This document shows positions 9,104-20,015 of a stretch of 64,000 nucleotides of DNA, piece by piece. Position 1 is the first letter of the stretch; each line of letters starts with the position of its first letter. The DNA comes from Pelagophyceae sp. CCMP2097 (taxonomy: Eukaryota > Sar > Pelagophyceae). The notes beneath the pieces were generated by a model, which was not told where the DNA came from, did no database searches, and saw only the letters and a list, made by a program, of their open reading frames with translations. The stretch covers positions 109,946-173,945 of the forward strand of contig MU657206.1 in the NCBI GenBank assembly GCA_026770575.1. The letters are read 5' to 3'. A program made the position numbers and the translations under genes.

Positions 9104-10464
9104 CTAGACCGCGCCGACGAGGGCAAAGTTCCCGTACGCGCCGAGGCCGGCAGCGGTGCGGCGCTGGGCGCGCCGGCGGACGCAGAGCGCGGCGAGGCCG
9201 AGCGCGGCGAGGCCGATGCCGAGGCCGACGAAGACTTGGAGCTGGAGCACGACGTTGCACTCCAGGACGCCCTCACCAAGGCATTTCGGGACGAGCTTCG
9301 GGCAGTCCCAGTTCCCTTCCGAGAGCATCTTCCTCGTCTCGGGCCAGCACGCGGGCGCCCACGCGTCGTCTGAAACGGCGCCGGAAGCGTTGGTGGTGGC
9401 GTCCGAAGCGTTGCCAGCGTCGAAAACGCGCACGCCGACGGCGTCAAAGGCCCATTTTGCCATTTTCGGCTTGACGGCTTGGAACGCGTCGTGCAGAATG
9501 GCGTGCTTCTCAACGGCGAGAAAAATAACGTCGACTGAGCCGTTGTAGTGCTGCTGCGCGAATTCCGAGTTGGTCGGGACGTTGACGGGGTCGTCGGCGC
9601 CGTGGACGAGGAGCATGGGCGGCTTTCTGCCGAGCCAGGCTGTTGAAGGCGCGTCGCGCCGTGCCTCGAAGAAATCGACGGTGGCGGAAAAGGGCGCCGC
9701 CCCGTCAACTTTTGAAGACGCTTGGAGGTGCGTCGAGGCGAGAGAGGGGTCTTCGACCTCGTCGCGGTACCAGCCGTCAAACTCGGAGCCCGATAAAGCC
9801 GCAAGCGCCATCGCCGATGTGCCACCGGCGGAGTGGCCAGTCGTCAAGACGCACTCGGCGCCGAGGCCGGCGCGGACGAAGCGCACCGCCGCGCGTGCGT
9901 CGCGGATCGCGGCGTACCTGCGCGCGCACCGTCGACGCGGGAGAGGGGGCGCTTCGAACGCGCCGCCTCGACTCGACACGAGGGCCTCTCGTCGACTAGA
10001 GAACCTCTCGTCTTCGGCGTCGGGCCGCTGCGGACGCCGGCGCCGTGCATGGCCGTGGGCGTGACGTGCCACAAGCCGCCGCGGGCATTGTTGTAGTTTT
10101 CGAAGAAGACGCTCTTTGCGGCGAGGCCGCGGGCGCCCTCGAGGCGGTAGTCTATGCTGAGCGCGGTGGCGCCGCGCGCGGCCCACCACGCGCCCTGCGA
10201 CTGCGCGAAGCACGTGCACGCCTCGCCGCGGCTGTACGCGCCGCCGTGGACTACCAAGACGAAGACGCGCTCGTGAATCGACGGCGGGCACGCGCCCGCC
10301 GCGCACGTTGGCGTGTACAGCACGCCCGTGAGGTTGCGCCGCACTGCGCAGGTGCGCCAGTCGTCGAGCACCGAGCAGCCCTCCAAACCCTCTGCGAACA
10401 CCACCTCCGACAGCGTCCAGCCAAAGGCCGCTTCCGGGGCCAGAAACGCCTCGGAGCACGGCAT
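9104..10464 (-). CDS. secreted or membrane-anchored alpha/beta hydrolase (carboxylesterase-like)
   Basis: Serine hydrolase of the alpha/beta fold. Exons 10464..10049 and 9917..9104 join in phase 2 (about 409 aa) if a GC donor at 10048 is used, giving TPTAMYAAIRDARAAVRFV. I found no GT donor in this phase. Oxyanion-hole motif VVHGGAYSRGE, nucleophile elbow TTGHSAGGTSA, acid in LLVHGADDPVN and His in EKHAILHDAF complete the triad. The C-terminal part carries paired cysteines and then a single membrane helix (FVGLGIGLAALGLAALCV) with a basic tail, so it is probably a type I membrane protein. The ATG at 10464 lacks a signal peptide and follows a CCTTAG acceptor-like site, so a signal-encoding 5' exon is likely missing. 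Confidence 0.8.
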
Positions 10465-10499
10465 GCTGGCGCGCTAAGGACAGGTCGACCTCAGTGAGG

Positions 10500-10985
10500 C
10501 CATGAGGCCATGAGCATATGAGGTCATGAGGTGGTTCACCAGCGGCGGGAATTCACTTAAGGGTAAAGTGAATTATTCATTGAATAAATTCACTTCACCA
10601 TATTCACTTCACTTCACTCGTCACTTCACTACCGCCGAACATTTGTGAAGGACTTCATTAATGACTTCACCAACCTCGGCCGACGCCACCGTCGAACGTC
10701 GCTGTGGGGTCCCTGGAGGAGGTCCCACCGTCGCTCTGAGGTCCCCGGAGGACCGGAGGGAGTCGCACTGCCCTTGAGCAGACGTCCTGGGGCCATTGGT
10801 GGCGCATACAGCCGTCGGCGGACGAGCCTTTCACAGCTGATTCACTGATTCACTTCACATTCACCAGGATTTGCAGCCGTAGTGAACGTCATTCACTCGT
10901 CACTTCACTACCACCGAACATTTGAGACCTCGCGTGAATATTCACTTACTTTGAATTTCCAGTGAATTCCCACCGCTGTGGTTCA
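10500..10985. repeat. AT-richer intergenic block of TTCACT-type repeats
   Basis: Intergenic DNA between two minus-strand genes (gap 10465-11274), markedly AT-richer than its surroundings. It contains many copies of TTCACT/AGTGAA words. A 33-bp segment (ttcactcgtcacttcactac followed by cgccgaacatttg) at 10613-10645 recurs at 10892-10924 with one mismatch. No coding exon seen. Confidence 0.65.
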
Positions 10986-11274
10986 CACTTCTTTTCGCCG
11001 AAAGTTGTGGGGGTTGGATTGGATCCAATCCTAGGTCCTTAAACTCAGACCTTTGTTGGGTCGAGGCTGGCAAACGCCGCGACGTCTGGGACGCCCACGG
11101 TGTCGAGCAAGAAAGTTTCGCGATCTCCTATCCGGCGCAAGTCTGCTCGTCTCTCACAAACTTCTCGAGCTCTTGGGTCTCATTTGGTGACGCCCAGCGG
11201 GCCGACGGCGGCGTCCCGACCGCTCCTTGATTGCGCCGGCCCGACGAGACAGAGGGAAGTTGGAGTAAGTGCGT

Positions 11275-12331
11275 TCAAAAGCCGTTGGGGCTGAGGAGGC
11301 TGCGCGTGAGGCGCGAGGAGTCGTCGCGGCGGATCACGTGCGCCGTGTTGATGGCCAGCAGCGCGAGGCAGACGGAGCTGTCGCTGGCGGCGGGCTGCGA
11401 CTTTGTCAGCGCGAGCCACTCGTCGAGGCCCTTGACCATGACCTCGGAGCGCTCGGCCACAGGGATGGCGCGCTCGACGCACGCCCCTTCGATGGCCCGC
11501 CGCTGCAGCCGAGACAAGTTCGATTTCCGCAGGGCCACGTCGCCGTCCACGATGGACTTGAGCTTGCCCTCGATGGCCTACAAGCAGGCGTCTCCGAGAA
11601 CGGCGCTTTCTCGCAAAAGGCATGCGCGACGCACGTTGCAGTGGAGGAAGCGGGGGAAGACGCGGAAGGGCCCCTCGCAGGCGGCCGAGGCTGCGTAGAC
11701 GACTGCGTCAGGGAGCATGTTGACCTTCTCGAATCCGGCGCCGCTCTTGAGCAGCGTCTTCAACGCGGCCAATTTCGTCGACCGCCGCAGCGCCGAGGTG
11801 CCAACCTCCAGCAGCGCCGCGTCTTTCGAAGACTCGCACTTTAAGACGAGGCCGCGCAGGGCCTTGTTGCGCGCGTTTGCAGACTTGTTCCAGGCTCGGA
11901 GGCGCAGCGCCTCCGTCTCGAACGGCGTCGGCAGAGTGAGCGGGAAGGGGAACCACTCGTACTTCATGGCCGCGACGATTGCTAAAGGCGTCCACTGCTT
12001 GAAGTAGTAGCCGAGCCAAGCGACGTTTACGATTCGGCCGAGGTCGGAGTTGCCCTGCTGGAGCGTAAAGAACCCGTCAAAGTCAAGCACCTCGCCAGCC
12101 TTCTTCCGCTTGCGCAGCGCCATGCACGCCCTAGGCGCAACGTCGGGCGCCTGAGACGCGGGAAGTCCAAACAAAGGCGTACTTTTGGTCCGAAACGACC
12201 TTTTTTGCCGAGACGCGCAGCCCGGCGACGAAGCCCTTCACCGGCGAAATCTTCCGCGGCATGGCTGGCGCAGACAGCGACGACGCCGCCGTTGCCAGCG
12301 AGCACAGCAAGAGCTGCAGGCTCCGCGTCAT
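11275..12331 (-). CDS. LETM1-domain-like protein with signal peptide
   Basis: Model on the minus strand: 12331..12200, 12150..11635, 11577..11275 (316 aa), with introns of 49 and 57 bp, GT-AG, phase 0. It begins with a hydrophobic presequence (MTRSLQLLLCSLATAASS, then LSAPAMPRK). The C-terminal region resembles the ribosome-binding part of LETM1 proteins, which act in inner-membrane cation/proton exchange and volume control: RLQRRAIEGACVERAIPVAE and GLDEWLALTKSQPAASDSS. The middle carries YYFKQWTPLAIVAAMKYEWF, a weak membrane or amphipathic segment, before FPFPLTLPTPFE. Organelle is uncertain: the signal peptide would favour the plastid or endomembranes over mitochondria. Family call is moderate. 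Confidence 0.6.
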
Positions 12332-12511
12332 CGTCCGCGTCGTCTACCGGGGCCGAGGTCTTCGCTGTTTTTCGGAGATTCGCAGGACCCGCAAAGTGCG
12401 GTCAAAGGCTTCGGGGCTAGGGGGCGCCGTTCGAGGCCGCCTTGCCGCGTTTTGAGGATCGCCGCGCGACGCAGCTTCGAGACGTCGCCCGCGGCGGCGC
12501 CGCGCCATCGG

Positions 12512-14826
12512 ATGCTCGAGCGGCGGGAGACGTCGGCCCAGCGCGCGCTCGCGTGCTTCGGCGTCGCCGCAGCGGTCGTCTTCCTCGGAGGCAAGTGCCC
12601 CGTGATCTTTGCGGCGCCGGACGCGCCTTATTAGGCGCCGCGTCGCTGTACGGGCTGAGCAGGCCCGTGGCGCGGCCGCCGCGCGTGGCGCTGCTGACGA
12701 CGGCGTCCAAGCGCGCGACGACCGTGCGTCCTACGCCCTCTTGGCGTCGTCGACGCGGCATTTAGGCCGGCGAGAGCGAGTACGGCGAACTCAAGGCGGC
12801 GTACGTCTACGCTGCGAGCGTGGACAACAAGGCGCGGTACGCGGCCGCGCGCGGCTGGACGCTCGTCGTCGGCGGCGACGTCGCCGAGTCGGCGTCGCGG
12901 TCGGCGCGGTGGATCAAGGTGGCCTGGCTGCGCAGGCTGGTGGCACAGGACTTTGATTGGATCATCTGGATGGACCTCGACTGCTTCTTCGCCGCGCCGG
13001 GCAAGGACGTCCTTTCCGAGCTCGATTTGAAGTTCGACGCGCACTTCGTCCCCGACGCCGTTCCTCTGGGCGCCGCCGCGCGCGTCAACACGGGCTTCTT
13101 CGCACTGAAGGCGACGCCGTGGACAAGGCAGCTGCTCGAGGCCGTGTGGGCGCACAACGACTTTGGCGAGGGCATGTCGGACCAACAGTCCTTCAACCAC
13201 GTCCTCAACGATTTGCCCAAGGCCGAGGCCGCGGCGCACGTCCAAACGTACTCCAAGCCGCTCCTCAACGCCTTTCCCGCCGTGCGAGGCGTTTACGTCC
13301 CAACGGAGGACTACGAGCTGCCCTTATCCGACGGCGACGAGTCGACCGAGACGCTCATCGCGCACTACGCGGGCCAATTCGGCGGCGCGCGGTCCCTCGA
13401 CGGCGTGACGCCGCCGACGATGCTCGTCCAGTTTTTGGACCTCATGCTTTTGCGCCACGAGCGCTTCCTGGCGGACGTCGACGCCCTGGTCGCCGCGACG
13501 CCCGACGAGGGCGCCACGCCCGGCCCGGCGGCGCCCGCGCCGAGGGCCTCCGCGGTGCCGGGCCTGCGGTCGACGGCCGAGGCGGCGGCGGTCATGCGCG
13601 CCGCGCGCGCGCCGCTGGCTGCGTGCCTCGCGCTGATCCGCGGCAGCTACGTCCGCGGGTGGTCGGAGCAGGGCATCAAGGTCTATGGGCCGCCCGCGGG
13701 CGGCCCCGCCTGCGAGGCCGACGCCGCGCTCGCCGACGCGCGCGACGCGCTCCAGGGCCTCCTCGCGCCCGGGGGGAACCGCGCCACGTCGCTGCTCTGC
13801 CACGCGCCCCAGGCCGACACGCTTAAGGGCGTCGCCGCCGTCTCGGCGGCGGACATGCTGGGGCGCGTCGCCGACCCGCGGCGCGCCTTCCGCCACAAGA
13901 AGCTGCGCTGGAGCGGCGGCGGCGCGGCCGTCGTCGCGCACGAGTGCAGCTACTACGACGGCTGCGGCGGCGGCGTCGTCGACGGCGACTCGCGCGTCGG
14001 CGTCGGCGACGTGCGCGGCGGCGTCGGCGTGGCCGCCGCCGCGGCCGACTGTGGCGCGTCGCTGGCGGTGCGCGCCGCGGCGGCGAAGCGGTTCCGCGCC
14101 GCCGTCGTCGTCGTCGCGCCGCCGGCGGCGACGGAGGCGGCGTGGTGGCTCGGCGCCGCCGGCCGCGCGCTCGATTGCCTCGACCACGCGCCGCCGGGCG
14201 CGAAGCTCGTCGTCGCCGCCGGAGACGAGGCGCGCTGGGCGGCGCTCGGCCTGGGCACGCGCGCCGCCGCCGTCGGCGCGCGCGACGTCGTGTACGCCGA
14301 CGAGCTCTACACGTGTCACGCGTTCGCCGCCACAACGAGCCTCGGCCGCGTGCGCGACGCCGTCAACGCGGCGGTGCCGCCGCCGCGGAGCGCCGAAGTG
14401 AGCGTCAATGTCGCGCTGGCCTGCGGCCGCGCCGGCGGCGGCTTCCGCGACTGCGCCAAGTTCCGAGCCGCCCTCGCCGCTGCCGGCGTTTCCACAGGCG
14501 TCATCTACGAGGCGACGCTCGCAGACCACGCCGGCGCCGACGCCGCGGTCATCATCGCGCCGCGCGGCTCGGAGCTCGCGGCGCTCGTCGCGCTGCGCGC
14601 GCGCGCGGGCGCGACGGTCATCGAGGTGGGCCGGCAGGGTGCGTCAAAGGCGCACCTCCGGAGCGAGTCGCCCGAAGATGCCGTCGACCTCGCGGCCATC
14701 TGCGCGGCGCTGGGACACCGGCACGCCGCCGTCGCAGCCGGCCCGGGCGGCGGCGACCTCGCCGCCGCCGTAAAAAACGGTGTCGCGGCACGGAACCGCA
14801 ACGACTTAATTCAGGCCGTGTCCTAA
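12512..14826 (+). CDS. Golgi type II glycosyltransferase: GT34-like domain fused to GT61-like domain
   Basis: Exons 12512..12594, 12663..12723, 12766..14826 (734 aa; introns 68 and 42 bp). The short cytosolic tail and signal anchor (LACFGVAAAVVFLGG) fit a type II Golgi enzyme. Residues about 45-270 resemble the GMA12/MNN10 (GT34) family: VALLTTASKRATT, YAAARGWTLVV, DWIIWMDLDCFFAAP with the DxD metal motif, VNTGFFALKATPWTRQLLE and DQQSFNHVLND. Residues about 330-700 resemble GT61-type glycosyltransferases: VVYADELYTCHAFAATTS, VALACGRAGG and ADAAVIIAPRGSELAALVAL followed by TVIEVG. Together these suggest a bifunctional glycan-synthesising enzyme of the secretory pathway. Linkage specificity cannot be inferred. 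It is divergent from the LETM1-like gene (180 bp). Confidence 0.78.
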
Positions 14827-15542
14827 GAAGATTCTGTAACCCCCGCCCTGCAAGGGCCGATGACGCACAGTCGGGCGGACCGAGGGACCGCGCCGGAACA
14901 AGGGACCTTTGGGCCAAGTCTCCTCGTCCCTTTGCGACATTGTCTTTGCGACATTGTGCAAACGTCCCCTGCGTCCGGGTCATATCACGCCCGACGGGCT
15001 CCGGAGGCGGGCGCGGCGGTGGAATCCCGCAGGCACGCCGCTCCTCCATTTTCTGTGATTCGGTCGAATCCTGCATAGAAGAAAACACGGCTTTTGGACG
15101 CGAGCCCCGCGCCCAAACGAGGCTCCCCCTCGCCCGCGTCGTGTAGAGGGCGGGCCCTGGGGACGTCTCTGACAGTCTCATGCCACCGGCCCAGGCGCGT
15201 TGACATCGCAATAGTTTAACCTCGCACTTTTGATTCGACCTCGCTCTTGAGACGAACCGGCCCCCCACCATGGGCCCACGTCGGCCGCAATGGACGCCCC
15301 TCTGTGTCATTGGCAAGACCACACTAGTGAAGGATGCTTAAATGACGACGCCAGTCGGAGGCACCAGTGGGGGTCCGTGAGGAGCGTACGGGAGGGAGGG
15401 TCGTGCGTCGTGGCGGTATGGTGGAATCGTCGGCGTCGTGGCGGTTCCTCTGCAAGAGAGGGCCCATACCTTCATGCAGGCTGCTTGATGTGTTTCGTTG
15501 GACATGGCGCCGGAAATCGGTACCATAAAGATCTTGCGCACG
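14827..15542. other. convergent intergenic region
   Basis: 3' flanks of the glycosyltransferase (plus) and BTB-kelch gene (minus). No exon, RNA gene or notable repeat is supported. Confidence 0.5.
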
Positions 15543-17212
15543 TCAATGCCGGTGGCGCGTCGCTCGAGCGCCCCTTTCAGCATCGACGGCGAGCACCTCT
15601 GTCGAAGATAAACGACCCCCGAGCACGAGGATCCGTGCATCTTCTCCAGCAGCGTCGAGTCGAACGGCTACAGTAGCACTGCGCCCAGCCTGCATGGTCG
15701 GCCCGGGCACGAACTCCATCGTCGCCATGTCGAGGAGATCAGTGGTGACCCATGGCTCGTTGGTGGTCGTGGTTATCAAGGCCTGCCCGCCGATGACGAG
15801 GACGTGTCGAGCATCAACTGACACGGCCGCGCAGAAGCAGCGTGCCGAGCCCATGGATGGACCGGGCGCGAACACCGTGGTCCGGATGTCGAGGACCTCC
15901 GTCGTTTGCAAGATTTGCGAACCTGAACTGCCACCAGCCACCATGACGTGGTGCTCGTCGAGCGCGACCGCCGCACAGAAGAAGCGTGGAGCGGCCATGG
16001 CGGGCCCCGGCGTAAAGGCCATGGTGTCCAGGCTGAGGATTTGAGACGTCGACAAGAAATTGCCATCGTAACCCCCAACGACGAATATCCTGCGAGCGTC
16101 GAGTGCGACAGCGGCACAGCCGAATCGCGGCGATGGCATGATCGGTCCCGGCGTGACCGTGAGCGTCGAGAGGTGGAAGATCTCCGTCGTGTTCAAAGGA
16201 GCACGATTGTCGTCCACTCCACCCACAATCAGCACGCGGTCCGCGTCGATCTGGACGGCCGCAAATCCCGCTCGTCCCGTCAGCATGATCGGCCCAGCCG
16301 TTAAGGCCATTGTCTGTGTGTCGAGTAATGTCGCACCAGACCCACCCGCATAACCACCAAACAAGACGACGCGCCCGCCGGCGAGCACGGCAGCGCAATA
16401 AGAACGTGCCGAGCCTATCGCCGGCCCCGGTCGGAACGTCGCGTCCTCGGTCCACGGCCGCGCGCCGAACACGGCGACCTCGAGGCCAAAGTAGTCCAGC
16501 TCCTTCATCATGGATTCTTGCGCGGCCTCGGCTAATGCGCGGATCGTCCTCTGCGTGTGCGAGCCGTCGAGGTCGCGGAGGAAGTCTAGGATCAGTCGGA
16601 ACCGCTCGCCGTCGCGGTCGATGAAGATCGAACCGTCCTCTGGATCGGACTGCAGCATCGCGTCGCAGCGCCCGAACATGCGCCCGAGCATCGAGTCCTC
16701 GATCTTTGTCAGCACGGCGCGCGACGCCTCGAAGCGCGCGCCGCCCACGTTGAGCTTGACGATGCCGTCGGGCGGCGGTGCCGCCGCCCGCATGCGCGCC
16801 TTCTCGTCGTCCAACTCAGCGCGGCCGCGCTCGACGGCCGCGCGCTTCTCCTCGAGCGTGGCTTCACCGCGCGCGAGCTTCTCATCGACTTGTCGCATCA
16901 TGGCCGCGCGGTCGCCCTGGAGCGTCTGTCGATCGTTCGCGAGCAGGGCCTAAGACGGATTCATGTCGAAAAAGCACACGGCCGAGCTTGGGCTCTCGAC
17001 AAAGGTGACGTGTACGTCGGGTTGCACGTTGGGAAAGCCTGGTGGGAGACGCCCCGTCTTCGGCTTCACTGATGAAAGACGCCGGTTCGGACCATCTCGG
17101 CATCAAAGGCTCGTTCGAGGGCGCCGAGCGCCGAGGCGTGCGCCGCGTGGGTGCGCTGGACGGTCGCGAGGGCGCCGAGCGCGGCGGTGAACGTGGTCGC
17201 GGGGGCCGCCAT
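15543..17212 (-). CDS. BTB/POZ (KCTD-type) - kelch-repeat protein
   Basis: Substrate-adaptor type protein, likely for a cullin-3 ubiquitin ligase. Exons 17212..17093 and 16949..15543 join in phase 0 across a 143-bp intron (508 aa). Residues 1-95 form a coiled coil (LGALATVQRTHAAHASALG, then LLANDRQTLQGDRAAMMRQV). Next is a tetramerisation-type BTB domain (IVKLNVGGARFEASRAVLTK, DGSIFIDRDGERFRLILDFL). About six kelch-like blades follow, each roughly 50 residues with a conserved x-PGPxM-x3-R-x2-CAAV core and a following GG. The last blade ends near LVLGGRLSSTEVLAVDAERG; the final residues may be altered by an undetected 3' intron. Confidence 0.85.
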
Positions 17213-17379
17213 CGTCCCGCCTCAGCTTGCGCCGGCCGTCGCGCGCTTTCACTTCGAGTTTTCTCGCGCGCTTTCGACTGACTCCGAGGCCGACGTCGGA
17301 GTCCGAATCCACTTCCGAATCCCCTCAAACTCGCCGAAGCAGCCTTTTGTGTGAACATCGCGGGGAGAAACGATTCCCG

Positions 17380-19699
17380 ATGTTGGACGCCGAGCCGTCG
17401 GTGCTGACGGCGCGGTCGTCGACGGGTTCGCCGCGGACGGTGCGGAGCCACGGCGGCAGTCCGCGCACGTCGTTGCAGCGCATGCTGCGCGACCTGGACG
17501 GCGCGAGCCTGCCGCCGCTGGGCCCTGCGGGCGACGCGCTACTGGACTTTACGCGCGGCGCGTCCCCCGGGTCGCCGCGAGCCTGCCCCCGCGGCGCCCT
17601 CGACGGCGGCGCCGAGCTGCTGCTGGTGCGCATCGTGACGTCACTGCGCGTCGTGCTCGGCCGCGCAGACGCCGCAGACGCCGCGGACTCCTTGGCCGAC
17701 GCGGCGTCGCTTGAGCCGGCGTCGCTCGAGCCGGCGTCGCTCGAGCCGGTGTCGCTCGAGGCGTCGGTGCTGACGGCGGACGGCGGCGCGCGGCCGGGCG
17801 ACGCGGTCTTCGCGAACCGGCTGCTGGTCGCGCTGGAGAAGTTTGTCTCGCACGTCACGCGCGGCCGGTCGTACGCGGCGCAGTTCCAAGAGTCCGGCGG
17901 CGTGCCGCTGCTCCTTTCCGCCGTGTGGCGGCCCGCGGCGCTGCGCGTCCTGGTCTCGCTGGCCGGCCTGGGCCGAGATTTTAAGGAAGCGATTTGTTCA
18001 CACGAGGGCGTCTCGGCCGTCGTCGGCGCCGTCCTCGCCACGGACGCGCCCGCCGACAGCGCGACATCGTCGCTTGCGGACGATGGCGCGGGCGCCGACG
18101 TGGCGGCGGTTCGCGACCTGGCGACTGCACTTTTGGTGCAGCTGGCGTTCGGCAACCCGGAGCACGGCGCGTCGGTCCGCCACGGCCTCCTCTGCCTCCT
18201 CGCGGCGCGCAGCGTGGCCGTGCGCCTCGTCGCGCTGCGCGCCATGAGCGCAGTCGTCTCGCGAGACTCTGCGACGTTTGTGCCGCGGCACGCGGAGACG
18301 TACCCAACCGACTTTCTGCCCGCCATCCTCGGCCTCCTCCACGTCGGCGACGCGAACCACGAGGCCACGGCGCTGCTCAAGGACCTTTTAACGTCGCAGC
18401 CGGCGCGGCCCGTCGTCGTCGGGGGGCTGGTGCGGATTTTGAACAAGCGCAACCCGAACGGGTCACTTACTGTTGGCTTCCTCGACGACGCGCACGGCCT
18501 CCGCCGAGTCTCGCCCCTCGCCGCCGCAAAGCTCTCCGCCTGCGACATCCTGACGCACCTCGTCGCCGGCGGCGCGGATGCGCCGGCCGGCGCGGACGCG
18601 GACGCGGCGGCGGCGGCCATCGGGCTCTGCGTCGAAAAGAACGTCGTCCGCGTCCTCTGGCGCGTCCTCACGGACCGGAAATTCGTCGAAGCCGCCGCGG
18701 CGCCAAAGGCGCCCCTCGTGCTGCCCGCCGCCGCGCCAGTGCGGCCGCGCGACGGCGACGACGACGACGACGAGCCGGCGACGGCCGACCTCGTTCTGCG
18801 CTGCATCCGCCTCGTCTCGCTGCTCTACGACCGCGACGTCCGCGGCGGCACCGCGCAGCGATTCGTGCGCCGCCTCCTCGCCGCCGGCGACGACTGCAAG
18901 CTCGTGCCGCGGCTGGCCTGCTCGCCCGACGCCTTCTACCGAGACTACGCCGCCGAGCCGCGGGCGCTCGCGAAAAAAATGCGCGCCGCGCTCCGGCGCG
19001 TCGAGGCCGAGTGCGGCGCCGAGGCCGCCGCCGCCGCCGCCGCGGACGCGCGCGCGCCGACGGCCGGGCTGACCGCTGGCGAAACATTTTTCTTGACTGA
19101 CCTCGACGCGTACGAAGACGAGGGTGCGAATGCGGCGCCGCCCGCGCGGCCGCCGCGGTCGCCGCCGCGGCCTGAGGGGCCGCAGCGCCGGCGGCGGAAG
19201 CCCGAAATCATCTCCCGAGCGCGCTTCGTCCGCAACAAGTCAGTGCCGCAACGTGGGGGCGTGCCCCGCGGGCATGCCCTTGCGCATCTTCGCGACCGCG
19301 TAGGGGTGACGCCTCGAAATCGCCGCGGTCGCCGCGGCTGTTTTACGTCGACGAATTGCAACTTCCCGGCGTCCGCGCGAGCCTCGAACCCACAAAACCC
19401 TGCGACGCCAGGTCGGAACGCAGCGGCGCACCCGACCCGACGTGGGAAGAGTGCGTTTCATTCAAATTCGTCTATTCGACGTCTCTTTGCCCTCGATTCA
19501 AAGTCGCCTATTCGACGCCCGAAACTTTGGACGTGCCTCGCGACGCGCGCATCGTAGGCGGGCTGCGACGCGCTTCGAGGAACTGAGGCAGCACCGCCAA
19601 GTGGCGAGGGCGGCGTTCACGCCGTCGCAGACCGCCGCTCCGCAAGGGATGCACATGTTGGGCCAACGAGCGCCTGAATACGACCTCGTGCCGCCCTAA
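17380..19699 (+). CDS. armadillo/HEAT-like helical repeat protein
   Basis: Exons 17380..19238 and 19558..19699 join in phase 2 (GTCAGT donor, 666 aa) across a 319-bp intron. The N-terminal part is Ser/Pro-rich and disordered. It includes a 5-residue tandem repeat (S-L-E-P-A, with the last copies varied) at about residues 108-127. Residues about 150-520 are leucine-rich alpha-helical pairs typical of armadillo folds (GVPLLLSAVWRPAALRVLVS, DLATALLVQLAFGNPEHG, LVRILNKRNPNGSLTVGFLD). The end is a basic segment (RRRRKPEIISRARFVRNK), then the conserved-looking AFTPSQTAAPQGMHMLGQ. Similarity to ARMH1-type ciliary armadillo proteins is possible but not established. Confidence 0.7.
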
Positions 19700-20015
19700 A
19701 CAAGTATGCACAACACAAGCCGCGGCGCGTCCGTGAGCCGGCCCGGGGCCCGCATGACGCAGGATCTCGTTTGCCAGCGCTGGCAGTGCCAGCGGAAGCC
19801 GCCCCAGGAGGGGGGACCCTTGTCGATTAGGGACTATCGATGAGAGCCCTTTGATGCGCCACGAGCGCTGATGCGCCACGAGCGCTGATGCGCCACTCGC
19901 GCCCGGAGTATCAATCAAGCGGCGGCGCCTGGGCGCTGAGTCGACTCACACGGTCCTTTAATGATGGACCTCGGTTCGGGTATGATTTGGGGGAAATTGG
20001 TATCGGTATGCGCGG
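19700..20015. other. convergent intergenic with 17-bp repeat
   Basis: Between the armadillo-type gene and the PP2C gene. A 17-bp unit (gatgcgccacgagcgct) occurs about three times in tandem at roughly 19853-19903. Nothing else is recognised. Confidence 0.55.
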
